Shown piece by piece: positions 1-7,710 of a stretch of 56,174 bases of DNA. The notes beneath the pieces were generated by a model, which worked only from the letters and a program-made list of their open reading frames with translations, had not been told where the DNA came from and did no database searches. Every line of letters starts with the position of its first letter. Position 1 is the stretch's first letter. Made by a program: the position numbers and the translations under genes. Source of the stretch: Verrucomicrobiota bacterium (GTDB lineage: Bacteria > Verrucomicrobiota > Verrucomicrobiia > Limisphaerales > UBA1319); contig JAKLFB010000036.1 of NCBI GenBank assembly GCA_022711435.1, positions 1 to 56,174 of the forward strand, given 5' to 3'.

Positions 1-1
1 T

Positions 2-112
2 CGGGATCGGTTTGGGCCGAGGCGGCGGAGCGGGGCGCGGCCGATGCGGGGAGTGGAGGCGCTGGGGGATCTGGCGACGATGAGGGATCTGCGGGTGGAT
101 GCCGTGGGGTGA
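2..112 (+). CDS. Possible C-terminal end of a gene cut by the window edge
   Basis: A reading frame open from the window edge ends at a TGA at 110-112 after 37 codons. It ends in the peptide RDLRVDAVG. Nothing in it is diagnostic, and open frames are common in this GC-rich DNA, so it may not be coding. From the stop to the first clear gene at 376 there are about 260 bases in which I see no gene. A small hairpin lies near 302-316 (GCCCC/GGGGC) but has no T-run. Confidence 0.22.
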   Translation, partial: RDRFGPRRRSGARPMRGVEALGDLATMRDLRVDAVG

Positions 113-375
113 GGTGCGGCGAATGGATCAAGACGGGCAGGTGATCGGTCGGGAAGCGGACAAGAGCCGAAAAAGTGGAGTCAATGGCCAGACTGAGAGT
201 GGAGATGCTGTTTGATTTCCGGGATCGATTCATCGGGGAAATGATGGGCCAGCTCCGCCAGAAACACTTGCCTGCTGCGATTCACTGGCCTTGGTCTTTC
301 GGCCCCTGCGAGGGGCTTCGGACTTGTCTTTCCGAGGACGTTCCGCCAGCATCTTAAGCGTGAAAGCCCTCTTCC

Positions 376-1488
376 ATGACGATCAAAACCAGCGCGCGCC
401 CGCATCACCCCACCCCTGATTCCGAGCCCTCGCTCTTCACGCGGGATCCTCATAATCCCGTGGTTGTGCCGGGCGGTCCCGCGTGGCGGCGTGCCGTCAC
501 GTTCAATCCGGCCGTCTTTCATGATGGCCGGCAATACTGGATGCTGGAACGTACCGCCGGCTCGTTGCGCCCGTTCATCTGCCAGCTGGGACTTCAGCGC
601 AGCGACGATGGGGTACGCTGGGAGCTGGCTGATCCGGAGCCGGTCTTCACGCCGGCCGTCTGTGGCAGCCCCATTGGCAGCGTGCAGGATCCGCGCGTGA
701 CGCGCCTCGAGGGTCGCTGGTGGATGACGTTTGCCTTCCGGCCCTATGCCTGGTCATCCCATCCGACCGGCATTGGCGTTCCGGACTCTTACGAGACGGC
801 CTTCCCCGGCCTTCCGCCCGCGCCGCCCTCCGCGGCCGCTGGCTCGACGAACATTGCCGGCGGCCGTTCGGACAACCTGACGCGCTCGGGGCTGGGGGTT
901 TCCGACGACGGCCGATCCTGGCTGTTTCACTCGTGGATAACGCCCGCCGGCATGGACGACCGCAATGCGATCCTGTTTCCGGAGAAGATCCGCGGCCGGT
1001 ATGCCGTGCTGCGTCGCCCCCTGGAAGCCGGGCGATCCTGCATCTGGATCAGCTACTCCGACGATCTGGCTTGCTGGTCCGAGCCCGAGCTGCTCGCCCG
1101 TGCCGCCTATCCCTGGGAGAACAACCGCATCGGCGGGGCCTGCCCTCCCATCCTCACCGAGCACGGCTGGCTGGTCTTCTATCACGGGGTCGAGACGACC
1201 GATGCTCTGGCGCGGGCCGTGACGTATCGGATGGGTGCGATGCTCTTGGATCCGGACGATCCACGCCGCATTCTCGCCCGCAGCCCTGAGCCTCTTTTGG
1301 CGCCGGAGGCTTACTACGAGAGGGTGGGGCTTTACATCCCGAACGTGGTGTTTCCGACGGCGTGCGTGGCACGTGAAGACGAGTTGCTTCTCTATTATGG
1401 CGCGTGCGACACGTGCATTGGCATGGCCCGGGGCAGCTTGCGCGCCGTGCTCGGTCACCTGCTGCGCCATCCTGTCCGCGACGCCTGA
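376..1488 (+). CDS. Glycoside hydrolase family 130 protein (beta-mannoside phosphorylase-like)
   Basis: A 370-residue protein with the five-bladed propeller signatures of GH130. These are an NPA motif near residues 44-46, the QDPRVT motif at 104-109 whose Asp105 matches the family's proton-donor position, and the C-terminal YGACDTCIGMA block near 340-351. GH130 enzymes phosphorolyse or hydrolyse beta-mannosides. The exact substrate, and the choice between phosphorylase and hydrolase, cannot be told from sequence by eye. There is no signal peptide, so it is probably cytoplasmic. The next gene downstream is a sodium/solute symporter 20 bp away, followed by a short-chain dehydrogenase. This suggests import of an oligosaccharide followed by intracellular cleavage. 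The ATG at 376 has no clear Shine-Dalgarno sequence. Confidence 0.85.
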   Translation: MTIKTSARPHHPTPDSEPSLFTRDPHNPVVVPGGPAWRRAVTFNPAVFHDGRQYWMLERTAGSLRPFICQLGLQRSDDGVRWELADPEPVFTPAVCGSPIGSVQDPRVTRLEGRWWMTFAFRPYAWSSHPTGIGVPDSYETAFPGLPPAPPSAAAGSTNIAGGRSDNLTRSGLGVSDDGRSWLFHSWITPAGMDDRNAILFPEKIRGRYAVLRRPLEAGRSCIWISYSDDLACWSEPELLARAAYPWENNRIGGACPPILTEHGWLVFYHGVETTDALARAVTYRMGAMLLDPDDPRRILARSPEPLLAPEAYYERVGLYIPNVVFPTACVAREDELLLYYGACDTCIGMARGSLRAVLGHLLRHPVRDA

Positions 1489-1508
1489 ACCACATCCGAT
1501 CACCCATC

Positions 1509-3329
1509 ATGCATCCGATCGATCTGGCCATCGTCACGGTCTATTTGCTGCTCATGGTCGCCGTGGGCTGGTGGGTGGCGAAGAGGGCTGCGGGCAGCTC
1601 GGAGAGCTATTTTCTCGCGGGCAAGAGCCTGCCCTGGTGGATGATCGGCATTGCGCACGGCTCCAGCGGCATCGATATCTCGGGCACGATGTGGTTTACG
1701 GCCATGCTGTGCATCTATGGTGCCAAGGGCCTTTGGCTGCTGTGGATCTGGCCGTTGTTCAACGTCATCTTCCGAATGGTCTACCTGGGCCAGTGGGTGC
1801 GCCGGTCCAACGTGCTTACGGGCGCGGAGTGGATGCGCACCCGGTTCGGCCGCGGCGCCGGGGCGGAACTGGCCTATGCGAGCGTGGTGCTGTATGCGCT
1901 GGTGAGCGTCGTGGGTTTTTTGACGATGGCGTTCCAGGGCATCGGGAAGTTTGCGGAGCCGTTCTTTCGGCTCGGCTGGAGCCCGAACACCTACGGGCTG
2001 GTCATCATGCTTGTCTCGGGAGTGTATTGCATTTTTGGGGGCATGTTTTCGGTGGTTCTGAACGATCTGATCCAGTTCGGCTTGATTGTCGCGGCCGCGC
2101 TGATCATCGCGGCGGTGGTGATCGCTCAGACCACGCCGGAGCAAATCGCGGGCGCCGTGCCTGCCGGCTGGGACGAGATGTTCTTTGGCTGGCGGCTCGA
2201 TCTGGACTGGTCCCAGACCATGCCCGCCCTCCAGGAGCGCATCTACGGCCCGGAGGGCGATGGCTATGCCTTGTTCGGCTTTTTCATGCTCATGCTGTTT
2301 CTCAAAGGCGTGCTCGTCAGCATGGCGGGGCCGACGCCCAACTATGCAATCCAGCACGTGCTCTCGACGCGAAGCCCCCGCGAGGCCGCCCTCGAGAACT
2401 GGATGATGGCGGTTGCCTCGATCGCCCCGCGCTTCCTCCTGATCGCGGGCATCGCCGTGCTGGGCATCGTCTTTCACGGGTCCGAGCTCCGCTCGATGGG
2501 CGCGAAGGTGGATTTCGAGAAGATCCTCCCGGCGGTGGTGTCGCAACACCTGCCCATCGGCTGCAAGGGGCTCATCCTTGCCGGTCTGCTGGCGGCCTTC
2601 ATGAGCACCTTCGTCTCGACCGTGAACTCGGGCGTCGCCTACATTGTCAACGACATCTACCGGCGGTATTTCCGCCCTCGAGAGGAGCCCCGCCACTACG
2701 TGCGCTGGGGCTATTTCTGGTCCCTGGTGGTCATCGTGATGGGGATCGCCTTCGGGTATGCCGCGGTCAATGTGCACTCGGTCACGCGCTGGATCGTCAG
2801 CGCGCTGGTCCCGGCCTTTGTCCTGCCGAACGTCTTCAAGTGGCACTGGTGGCGTTTCAACGGCCATGGCTTCTGGGCCGGGATGGCGGGCGGCACAATC
2901 GCCGCCCTTGCCATTCCCTCTCTGTATCCGGATCTGCGCGACGTGGCGCTGTTCCTCTGGGTGCTGGCGATCAGCGCGGCTGCGTCCATCGTCGCATGCC
3001 TGGCCACCCGGCCGGAGCCCGACGGCGTCCTGATGGAGTTCTACCGCACGGTGCGGCCGTGGGGCTTCTGGCGTCCGATCCTGGAGAAATGCAGGGCCGA
3101 GACGCCCCATCTGGCCCCCAACCGGGACGCCCTCCGCGATGGCGTCAATGTCTTGCTCGGCATTGCCTGGCAGATCGCCATGGTGGCCGCTCCGATCTAC
3201 CTTGTCCTGCAGCAATGGGGCCGATGCGCGGCGTGGGCTGCGGGCTTCGCGCTGCTGTCCTGGGTGTTAAAGGCGACATGGTACGATCGGTTGGGGACGG
3301 GCGATGGGTATCTGGCGCGCGACTGCTGA
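1509..3329 (+). CDS. Sodium:solute symporter (SSS family)
   Basis: A 606-residue polytopic membrane protein. The first helix starts at once (MHPIDLAIVTVYLLLMVAVG) and is followed by the SSS-type stretch FLAGKSLPWWMIG near residues 37-49 and ISGTMWFTAML near 56-66. A long series of hydrophobic segments runs to the C-terminus. Length and pattern fit the sodium/glucose cotransporter branch of the family (about 13-14 helices). The ATG at 1509 was chosen over an open upstream extension because it puts the first helix at the N-terminus and lies just after the GH130 stop. Co-transcription with the GH130 gene suggests import of that enzyme's substrate; this is inference. Confidence 0.9.
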   Translation: MHPIDLAIVTVYLLLMVAVGWWVAKRAAGSSESYFLAGKSLPWWMIGIAHGSSGIDISGTMWFTAMLCIYGAKGLWLLWIWPLFNVIFRMVYLGQWVRRSNVLTGAEWMRTRFGRGAGAELAYASVVLYALVSVVGFLTMAFQGIGKFAEPFFRLGWSPNTYGLVIMLVSGVYCIFGGMFSVVLNDLIQFGLIVAAALIIAAVVIAQTTPEQIAGAVPAGWDEMFFGWRLDLDWSQTMPALQERIYGPEGDGYALFGFFMLMLFLKGVLVSMAGPTPNYAIQHVLSTRSPREAALENWMMAVASIAPRFLLIAGIAVLGIVFHGSELRSMGAKVDFEKILPAVVSQHLPIGCKGLILAGLLAAFMSTFVSTVNSGVAYIVNDIYRRYFRPREEPRHYVRWGYFWSLVVIVMGIAFGYAAVNVHSVTRWIVSALVPAFVLPNVFKWHWWRFNGHGFWAGMAGGTIAALAIPSLYPDLRDVALFLWVLAISAAASIVACLATRPEPDGVLMEFYRTVRPWGFWRPILEKCRAETPHLAPNRDALRDGVNVLLGIAWQIAMVAAPIYLVLQQWGRCAAWAAGFALLSWVLKATWYDRLGTGDGYLARDC

Positions 3330-3404
3330 GAGCAAGGTTTTTGATCGGGGCCATGATTTCCGGGCTGGCATTGGCGCCCGCGAAGCGGCACGATGCACGG
3401 CCTG

Positions 3405-4118
3405 ATGAGCAAGAGAATTGTGGTTGTGACCGGCGGGAGCAGCGGCGTGGGCCAGGCGACCGCCCTGCTTCTCGCCCGAGAAGGCTGGCACGTGGCCATC
3501 GTCGGCCGCCGTGAGGCCGCCCTCCAGCAAACAATCCAGCGTGCCGGTCCCCTCGCCAGCCAGATCCTGGCATGCCCGGCGGACATCACCAACCCCGAAG
3601 CCGTCGAGCACCTCCAGCGCAAAGTCATCGGTCTGTTCGAAACGGTCCATGTCCTGGTCAATTCGGCCGGAACCAACACCCCCCGGCGCAGCCTGGCTGA
3701 AGTCAGCTATGGCAATTACCAGCACATGCTCGAGACGAACCTCACCGGCGCGTACCTCTGCGTCCAGGCATTCCTCCCCGGAATGCGCAAGCAGCGGGCC
3801 GGCACGATCGTCAATGTGGTTTCGGACGCCGCCAAACAGGCCAGCGCCAAGGCTGGCCCGGCCTATGTCGTCTCGAAGTTCGGCCTGGCTGGGCTGACGC
3901 AGTCCATCAACGCCGAGGAACGCGCCAACGGGATCCGAGCCTGCTCGGTGTTTCCCGGCGACATCGACACTCCTCTGCTGAATCTTCGGCCGCAGCCGCC
4001 ATCACCCGAGGCCCGGCAGTTGATGCTCCAGCCCGAAGACGTCGCCGAGTGCATCGCGCTGGCCATCCGTCTGCCGCCGCGCGCCGTGGTCGAGGAGATC
4101 CTGGTTCGGCCGCGCTGA
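3405..4118 (+). CDS. Short-chain dehydrogenase/reductase (SDR)
   Basis: A 237-residue classical SDR. The nucleotide-binding TGGSSGVG motif is at residues 9-16. An NSAG motif follows in the middle of the Rossmann fold. The catalytic Tyr154-x-x-x-Lys158 (YVVSK) is preceded by a Ser in VVSDAAK. A start at 3393 adds only four residues; MSKRIVVVTGG at 3405 matches the usual SDR start better. It is the third gene of the GH130-symporter run, 75 bp after the symporter, so it may oxidise or reduce the imported sugar. The substrate cannot be assigned. Confidence 0.88.
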   Translation: MSKRIVVVTGGSSGVGQATALLLAREGWHVAIVGRREAALQQTIQRAGPLASQILACPADITNPEAVEHLQRKVIGLFETVHVLVNSAGTNTPRRSLAEVSYGNYQHMLETNLTGAYLCVQAFLPGMRKQRAGTIVNVVSDAAKQASAKAGPAYVVSKFGLAGLTQSINAEERANGIRACSVFPGDIDTPLLNLRPQPPSPEARQLMLQPEDVAECIALAIRLPPRAVVEEILVRPR

Positions 4119-4182
4119 TGGGGCGCTGCTCGCGGGCCGGCGGCCTCGGCCGGAGCCGTTGGGCGATGGGCGATGGGCCCGC

Positions 4183-4761
4183 TCAGGATGCCGCCCCCGT
4201 CATTTCTTCCAGCCAGGCCAGGATCCGCGCGGCGGCTCGAGGGATCGCGGCTTCGACCATCGGCGTGAGCCCGTGGCCCACCGTCCATGGATCGGCGACC
4301 TCGATGCCGAGGATCCGCACCTCGCCTGGCATCGCCATGCCCAGGGCTCTGCCCAATCGCAGCACCTCGCCCACTCCCAGAAAATGGGGGGAGAACTCCG
4401 GCACCGACGCCAGATCCCGATCCGTTTGCTCCCAGAGCTTGCCCACGCCCTGCCGCCGGGTGCAGACAGCATCCACCAGGATCACCGCGCGGTAGCCGGC
4501 CATCACATCGAGCAACGACAGTCCCATCTCTTCCGTTTCGGAGACGATCACCGACGGCAGGCGCCGGCAGGCCGGACGAACCCGGCGTGCAGCCTCGAGG
4601 CCGGCCGCATCATCGCTCATGAGGCTGTTGCCGAGTCCGAGGACGAGGATCTGCCGGGCCGCCTCGGGGCCCGGCACTGGCGGATCCGGGCAGCGGGGAT
4701 CGATGTCGGCGGAGGGATTTGGCCGGGCGAGCGCGGATGGTGGATCCCCTGGCGGCGTCAT
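4183..4761 (-). CDS. Hydrogenase maturation protease-like protein (HybD/HyaD, peptidase M52 family)
   Basis: A 192-residue protein. After a proline-rich N-terminus of about 36 residues comes the family signature VLGLGNSLMSDDAAG. The metal ligands of HybD-type nickel-dependent proteases have counterparts: an acidic pair in SDDAAG, Asp in ILVDAVCT, and His in SPHFLGVGE. Family members clip the C-terminus of the large subunit of [NiFe] hydrogenase. No hydrogenase gene is in this window, and the gene sits 3 bp after leuA on the same strand, so it should be co-transcribed with leuA. It may act on a hydrogenase encoded elsewhere or have another peptidase role. The N-terminal extension could be an over-called start. 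Confidence 0.78.
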   Translation of the reverse strand: MTPPGDPPSALARPNPSADIDPRCPDPPVPGPEAARQILVLGLGNSLMSDDAAGLEAARRVRPACRRLPSVIVSETEEMGLSLLDVMAGYRAVILVDAVCTRRQGVGKLWEQTDRDLASVPEFSPHFLGVGEVLRLGRALGMAMPGEVRILGIEVADPWTVGHGLTPMVEAAIPRAAARILAWLEEMTGAAS

Positions 4762-4764
4762 GTT

Positions 4765-6336
4765 TCAGGGCTGAGCCGAGTGGGCCCGCTTGGATTGGCC
4801 GCAAAAGAGGTAGCGGTTGACCGCGTTGAGGTAGGCCCGGGCGCTGGCCTCGATGACATCGGTGCTGGCGCCCTTGCCCGGCACGAGATCGCGATCGGCG
4901 AACTTGACCTTGACGGAGACCTCGCCGAGCGCGTCTTTGCCCTGCGAGACGGCGCGCAGCGTGTACTCAAGGAGGCGTCCGCGGGTCTGGGTGAGGCGGT
5001 CGATGGCTTTGAGGGCGGCATCGACTGGGCCGTCGCCGATCCCGGCTTCCTGGAGCAGCTCCGGCGGCTTCTTTCCCTGGAGCCGCTTCAGCCGCACCGT
5101 TGCGGTGGGCACGGTCTGGTTGCCCGACGTCACATGCAGGTAATCCAGCGACCAGGTCTCCGGCACCTCGGTGATGTGCCCTCCCACCAGCGCAGTCAGA
5201 TCGTCGTCGTAGACAAATTTCTTCTTGTCGCCGATCTCCTTGAACCGTTTGAAAATGGCATCCACGTCCGAGTCCGAAAGCCGGAAGCCCAAGTGCTTCA
5301 GCCGCGCCGCCAGGGCGGCGTGCCCGCTATGCTTGGTGAGGGGCAGCTGGCTCTTGCCCCAGCCGACGGAGACCGGGTTCATGATCTCGTAACACTCGCG
5401 CTTCTTGAGCACCCCGTCCTGATGAATGCCGCTGGCGTGCGCGAACGCGTTCTCCCCGACGACGGCCTTGTTCCGCTGGACCAGGAGGCTGCTCATGCGC
5501 GACACGAGGCGGGAGGACTTGACGATCTCGCGGGTATTGATGCCGCAAGCGCAGGCGGCGAAGAAATCCTTCCGGGTTTTCAAGGCCATGGCGATCTCCT
5601 CGAGGGCGGCGTTGCCGGCCCGCTCGCCGATCCCGTTGACGGTGCACTCGACCTGGCGCGCCCCGTGCCGGACCGCGGCGAGCGAGTTGGCCACCGCCAG
5701 CCCGAGATCGTTGTGGCAATGCACGCTGATCACCGCCGATCCGGACGAGAACTCGGGCACCTCGTCGTGGAGCCGCTGGATCAGCTCGCCAAACTGGTCG
5801 GGCATGGCCCATCCCACCGTGTCCGGGATGTTGACCGTTGTCGCGCCCGCCGCCACGACCGCCCGGCAGACTTGCACCAGGAACTCCGGCTCCGTCCTCG
5901 AGCCGTCCTCGGGCGAGAACTCGACATCCTCGATGTACGACCGGGCACGGCGAACCCCCTCGACCGCGAGCCGCAGGATCTCGTCCTGCGCCTTGCCGAG
6001 CTTGAACTCGCGATGGATCTTGGACGTCGCCAGGAAGACGTGGATGCGCCCCCGCCGGCCGGCGGGCTTGACCGCCGCCGCCGCCGCGTCGATGTCCTTG
6101 GCGACACACCGGGCGAGCCCGGCGATCGTCGGCCCCCGGACCTCCCGGGCCACCGCCTGAACCGCCTGGAAATCGCCGTCGCTGATCACCGGGAATCCGG
6201 CCTCGATCACATCGACTCGGAGCCGGGCCAGCTGCCGGGCCACCTCCAGCTTCTCCCGCAGGTTCATCGATGCTCCCGGGCATTGCTCGCCGTCGCGGAG
6301 CGTGGTGTCGAAGATAATGATTCGTCTCGCTTTCAT
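4765..6336 (-). CDS. leuA: 2-isopropylmalate synthase
   Basis: A 523-residue enzyme that condenses acetyl-CoA with 2-oxoisovalerate, the first committed step of leucine synthesis. It starts with IIIFDTTLRDGEQCPGASM, the HMGL-like catalytic motif, and has the metal-binding HCHNDLG near residue 205. The C-terminal third (about 390-515) is the regulatory LeuA dimer domain that binds leucine. The start at 6336 was chosen because it begins the conserved fold and has AGGAAACAG as ribosome binding site; an open extension upstream runs through the attenuator hairpin and is rejected. Expression is probably controlled by the leader peptide and terminator just upstream. A maturation-protease-like gene follows 3 bp after the stop. 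Confidence 0.95.
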   Translation of the reverse strand: MKARRIIIFDTTLRDGEQCPGASMNLREKLEVARQLARLRVDVIEAGFPVISDGDFQAVQAVAREVRGPTIAGLARCVAKDIDAAAAAVKPAGRRGRIHVFLATSKIHREFKLGKAQDEILRLAVEGVRRARSYIEDVEFSPEDGSRTEPEFLVQVCRAVVAAGATTVNIPDTVGWAMPDQFGELIQRLHDEVPEFSSGSAVISVHCHNDLGLAVANSLAAVRHGARQVECTVNGIGERAGNAALEEIAMALKTRKDFFAACACGINTREIVKSSRLVSRMSSLLVQRNKAVVGENAFAHASGIHQDGVLKKRECYEIMNPVSVGWGKSQLPLTKHSGHAALAARLKHLGFRLSDSDVDAIFKRFKEIGDKKKFVYDDDLTALVGGHITEVPETWSLDYLHVTSGNQTVPTATVRLKRLQGKKPPELLQEAGIGDGPVDAALKAIDRLTQTRGRLLEYTLRAVSQGKDALGEVSVKVKFADRDLVPGKGASTDVIEASARAYLNAVNRYLFCGQSKRAHSAQP

Positions 6337-6360
6337 GGTCTGTTTCCTGTGTCGGGCAAT

Positions 6361-6392
6361 AAAAAACCCCACTGCCGCCGCGGGCAGTGGGG
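6361..6392 (-). terminator. Intrinsic terminator upstream of leuA (attenuator)
   Basis: Read on the minus strand, a perfect 9-bp GC-rich stem (CCCCACTGC with GCAGTGGGG, 8-nt loop) is followed by six T residues. It lies between the leader peptide stop (6413) and the leuA start (6336). A terminator in this place only makes sense as a conditional one. A competing pairing exists: the end of the leader ORF (6416-6430) can pair with the 5' half of the terminator (6380-6394) as blocks of 4, 4 and 3 bp with one bulge and one mismatch. Confidence 0.85.
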
Positions 6393-6412
6393 TGAAATTT
6401 TCTGGTGCCAGA

Positions 6413-6487
6413 CTACAACCCAACTGCCGCGCCGCGGATTCGCAGCGCGCCTCGCAGGGCCAGTCGCAGCTCAGCACCTATCATCAT
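6413..6487 (-). CDS. Putative leucine-operon leader peptide
   Basis: A 24-codon ORF starting ATG ATG ATA just upstream of the leuA attenuator hairpin. Leucine is at positions 7, 9, 11, 15 and 24 (four CTG, one TTG), with Ile at 3 and 17 and Val at 22, so 8 of 24 residues are branched-chain. Its last five codons overlap the strand that can pair with the terminator's 5' arm. A ribosome stalled on the Leu codons would leave that strand free and prevent termination; one that reaches the stop would cover it and allow termination. The Leu codons are spread out rather than consecutive as in enteric leuL, and Arg is also frequent (four), so composition alone is not proof. Confidence 0.65.
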   Translation of the reverse strand: MMIGAELRLALRGALRIRGAAVGL

Positions 6488-6493
6488 GCAGCA

Positions 6494-6522
6494 CCTATAC
6501 TCCACAACCGGAAACCCGTCAA
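6494..6522 (-). promoter_or_regulatory. Promoter of the leu leader-leuA transcript
   Basis: On the minus strand, TTGACG (6522-6517) is followed by a 17-nt spacer and TATAGG (6499-6494). Standard spacing puts transcription start at about 6487, the A of the leader-peptide ATG, so the leader mRNA would be leaderless. Confidence 0.6.
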
Positions 6523-6531
6523 ACCCATTCT

Positions 6532-7419
6532 CTAGCGGGACACTCGAAACCACGGGAACACCACCTCCGCCACCGTAACGATCAGGAACACGGCGCTGAT
6601 GAGCGCGTGCAGGCGGGAGAACGCCCCGTGCGCCCACTGGATCCTGCGTCGCCACGCCAGCCAGTGCTCGAGCAACAGCGTCGCCAGCATCACGATCATC
6701 CCCGCCACATACGCCACACGAAACCGCGAGATCAGCCCGAACGCCGCCAGCCCACCCCACATCAGCATGTGCGCCAGAAAGGCGGCCCGGAGCGCGTTGC
6801 GCGGCCCCCAGGCCACCACCAGCGAGCGCAGCCCGTGGCGCCGGTCGAACTCGTAATCCTGCAGCGAATCCATGATGTCAAACCCCACATGCCAAAACAC
6901 CACCGCCAGAGCCAGCACCACCACGCTGATCCCCAGCGTGCCCCGTACCGCCAGCCACGCCCCCAGCGGCGCCATCGCCATCGCCACGCCCAAAACCAGA
7001 TGCGTGTAGTCGGTCCATCGCTTGGCCAGCGAGTAGGAACAAATGACCAGCAGCGCCACCGGCGACAGAAAGAAACAGATGCGGTTCAGGAAATAGCTCG
7101 CCGCCACCAGACCGATGGCGCCCGCGGCGCACACCCCCCATGCCTCCACGGCAGTCACGCGGCCTGCGGGCAAAGACCGCCCGGCCGTCCGCGGATTCAG
7201 CCGGTCATGCTCGCGGTCCACGATCTGGTTGAAGGCGACTGCGCATGTCCGCGCGCTGACCATCGCGATCAGGACCAGCCCGAAGACGCGCAACCCGGGC
7301 CAGCCCGCTTGATCGCGCGCCGCCACCACCATCGCGGCCAGCCCGAAAGGCAGCGCCCATGCAGTCTGCGAGAACTGGACGAATCTCCCCCACTCGCGCA
7401 CGGCCGCCATCAGGTTCAT
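6532..7419 (-). CDS. UbiA-family prenyltransferase (quinone biosynthesis)
   Basis: A 295-residue membrane protein with the UbiA signature NQIVDREHDRLNPRT at residues 64-78, which holds the first Asp-rich prenyl-diphosphate/Mg site. A second Asp-rich region (DIMDSLQDYEFDRRHG) lies near 176-191. About eight hydrophobic segments are visible. It should attach a polyprenyl chain to an aromatic ring in menaquinone or ubiquinone synthesis; the resemblance is to 4-hydroxybenzoate polyprenyltransferases, including the MqnP type of the futalosine pathway. The ATG at 7419 has an upstream AAGGAC ribosome binding site. The frame is open further upstream but that part shows no family similarity. The gene ends about 10 bp upstream of the leu promoter, on the same strand. 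Confidence 0.9.
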   Translation of the reverse strand: MNLMAAVREWGRFVQFSQTAWALPFGLAAMVVAARDQAGWPGLRVFGLVLIAMVSARTCAVAFNQIVDREHDRLNPRTAGRSLPAGRVTAVEAWGVCAAGAIGLVAASYFLNRICFFLSPVALLVICSYSLAKRWTDYTHLVLGVAMAMAPLGAWLAVRGTLGISVVVLALAVVFWHVGFDIMDSLQDYEFDRRHGLRSLVVAWGPRNALRAAFLAHMLMWGGLAAFGLISRFRVAYVAGMIVMLATLLLEHWLAWRRRIQWAHGAFSRLHALISAVFLIVTVAEVVFPWFRVSR

Positions 7420-7710
7420 GGTTGGTCCTTCACTGCCTGCACTCCGGCATCGAGGCACTATGGCGGTCGCTGCCCTCGCCCGGCAAGCATCGTTTACACC
7501 CCGGCCGCCCCCGGGTGCGGGATGCCCAAGAGACGCAAGCTGGCCCTGACCAGCGGGCGTGCTCGAGCCGGCTCGAGCCGGATCGCTGTTGACAACAGGA
7601 TGAAGGCGGCCGATCGCCGGGTAACGAATCGACGATGTCGATAACTCGAGCCCCTGGCGCGCCGATTCTTGCTTGTATCCGCCCACGTATTCCCGCCACA
7701 ATCCCGCGGT

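Noticed and set aside
6361..6540. A T-box riboswitch upstream of leuA
   Set aside because: The conserved T-box (GGTGGTACCGCG-like) antiterminator sequence and a specifier stem-loop are not present; the leader ORF with a competing stem explains the terminator better.
4159..7644. A 1161-codon open frame on the plus strand opposite leuA and ubiA
   Set aside because: It is antisense to two well-recognised genes, is rich in Arg/His/Pro/Gln, has no domain, and arises from the strong GC bias. The same applies to other long antisense frames such as 1500-3215, 12014-13087, 24965-27259 and 51048-53309.
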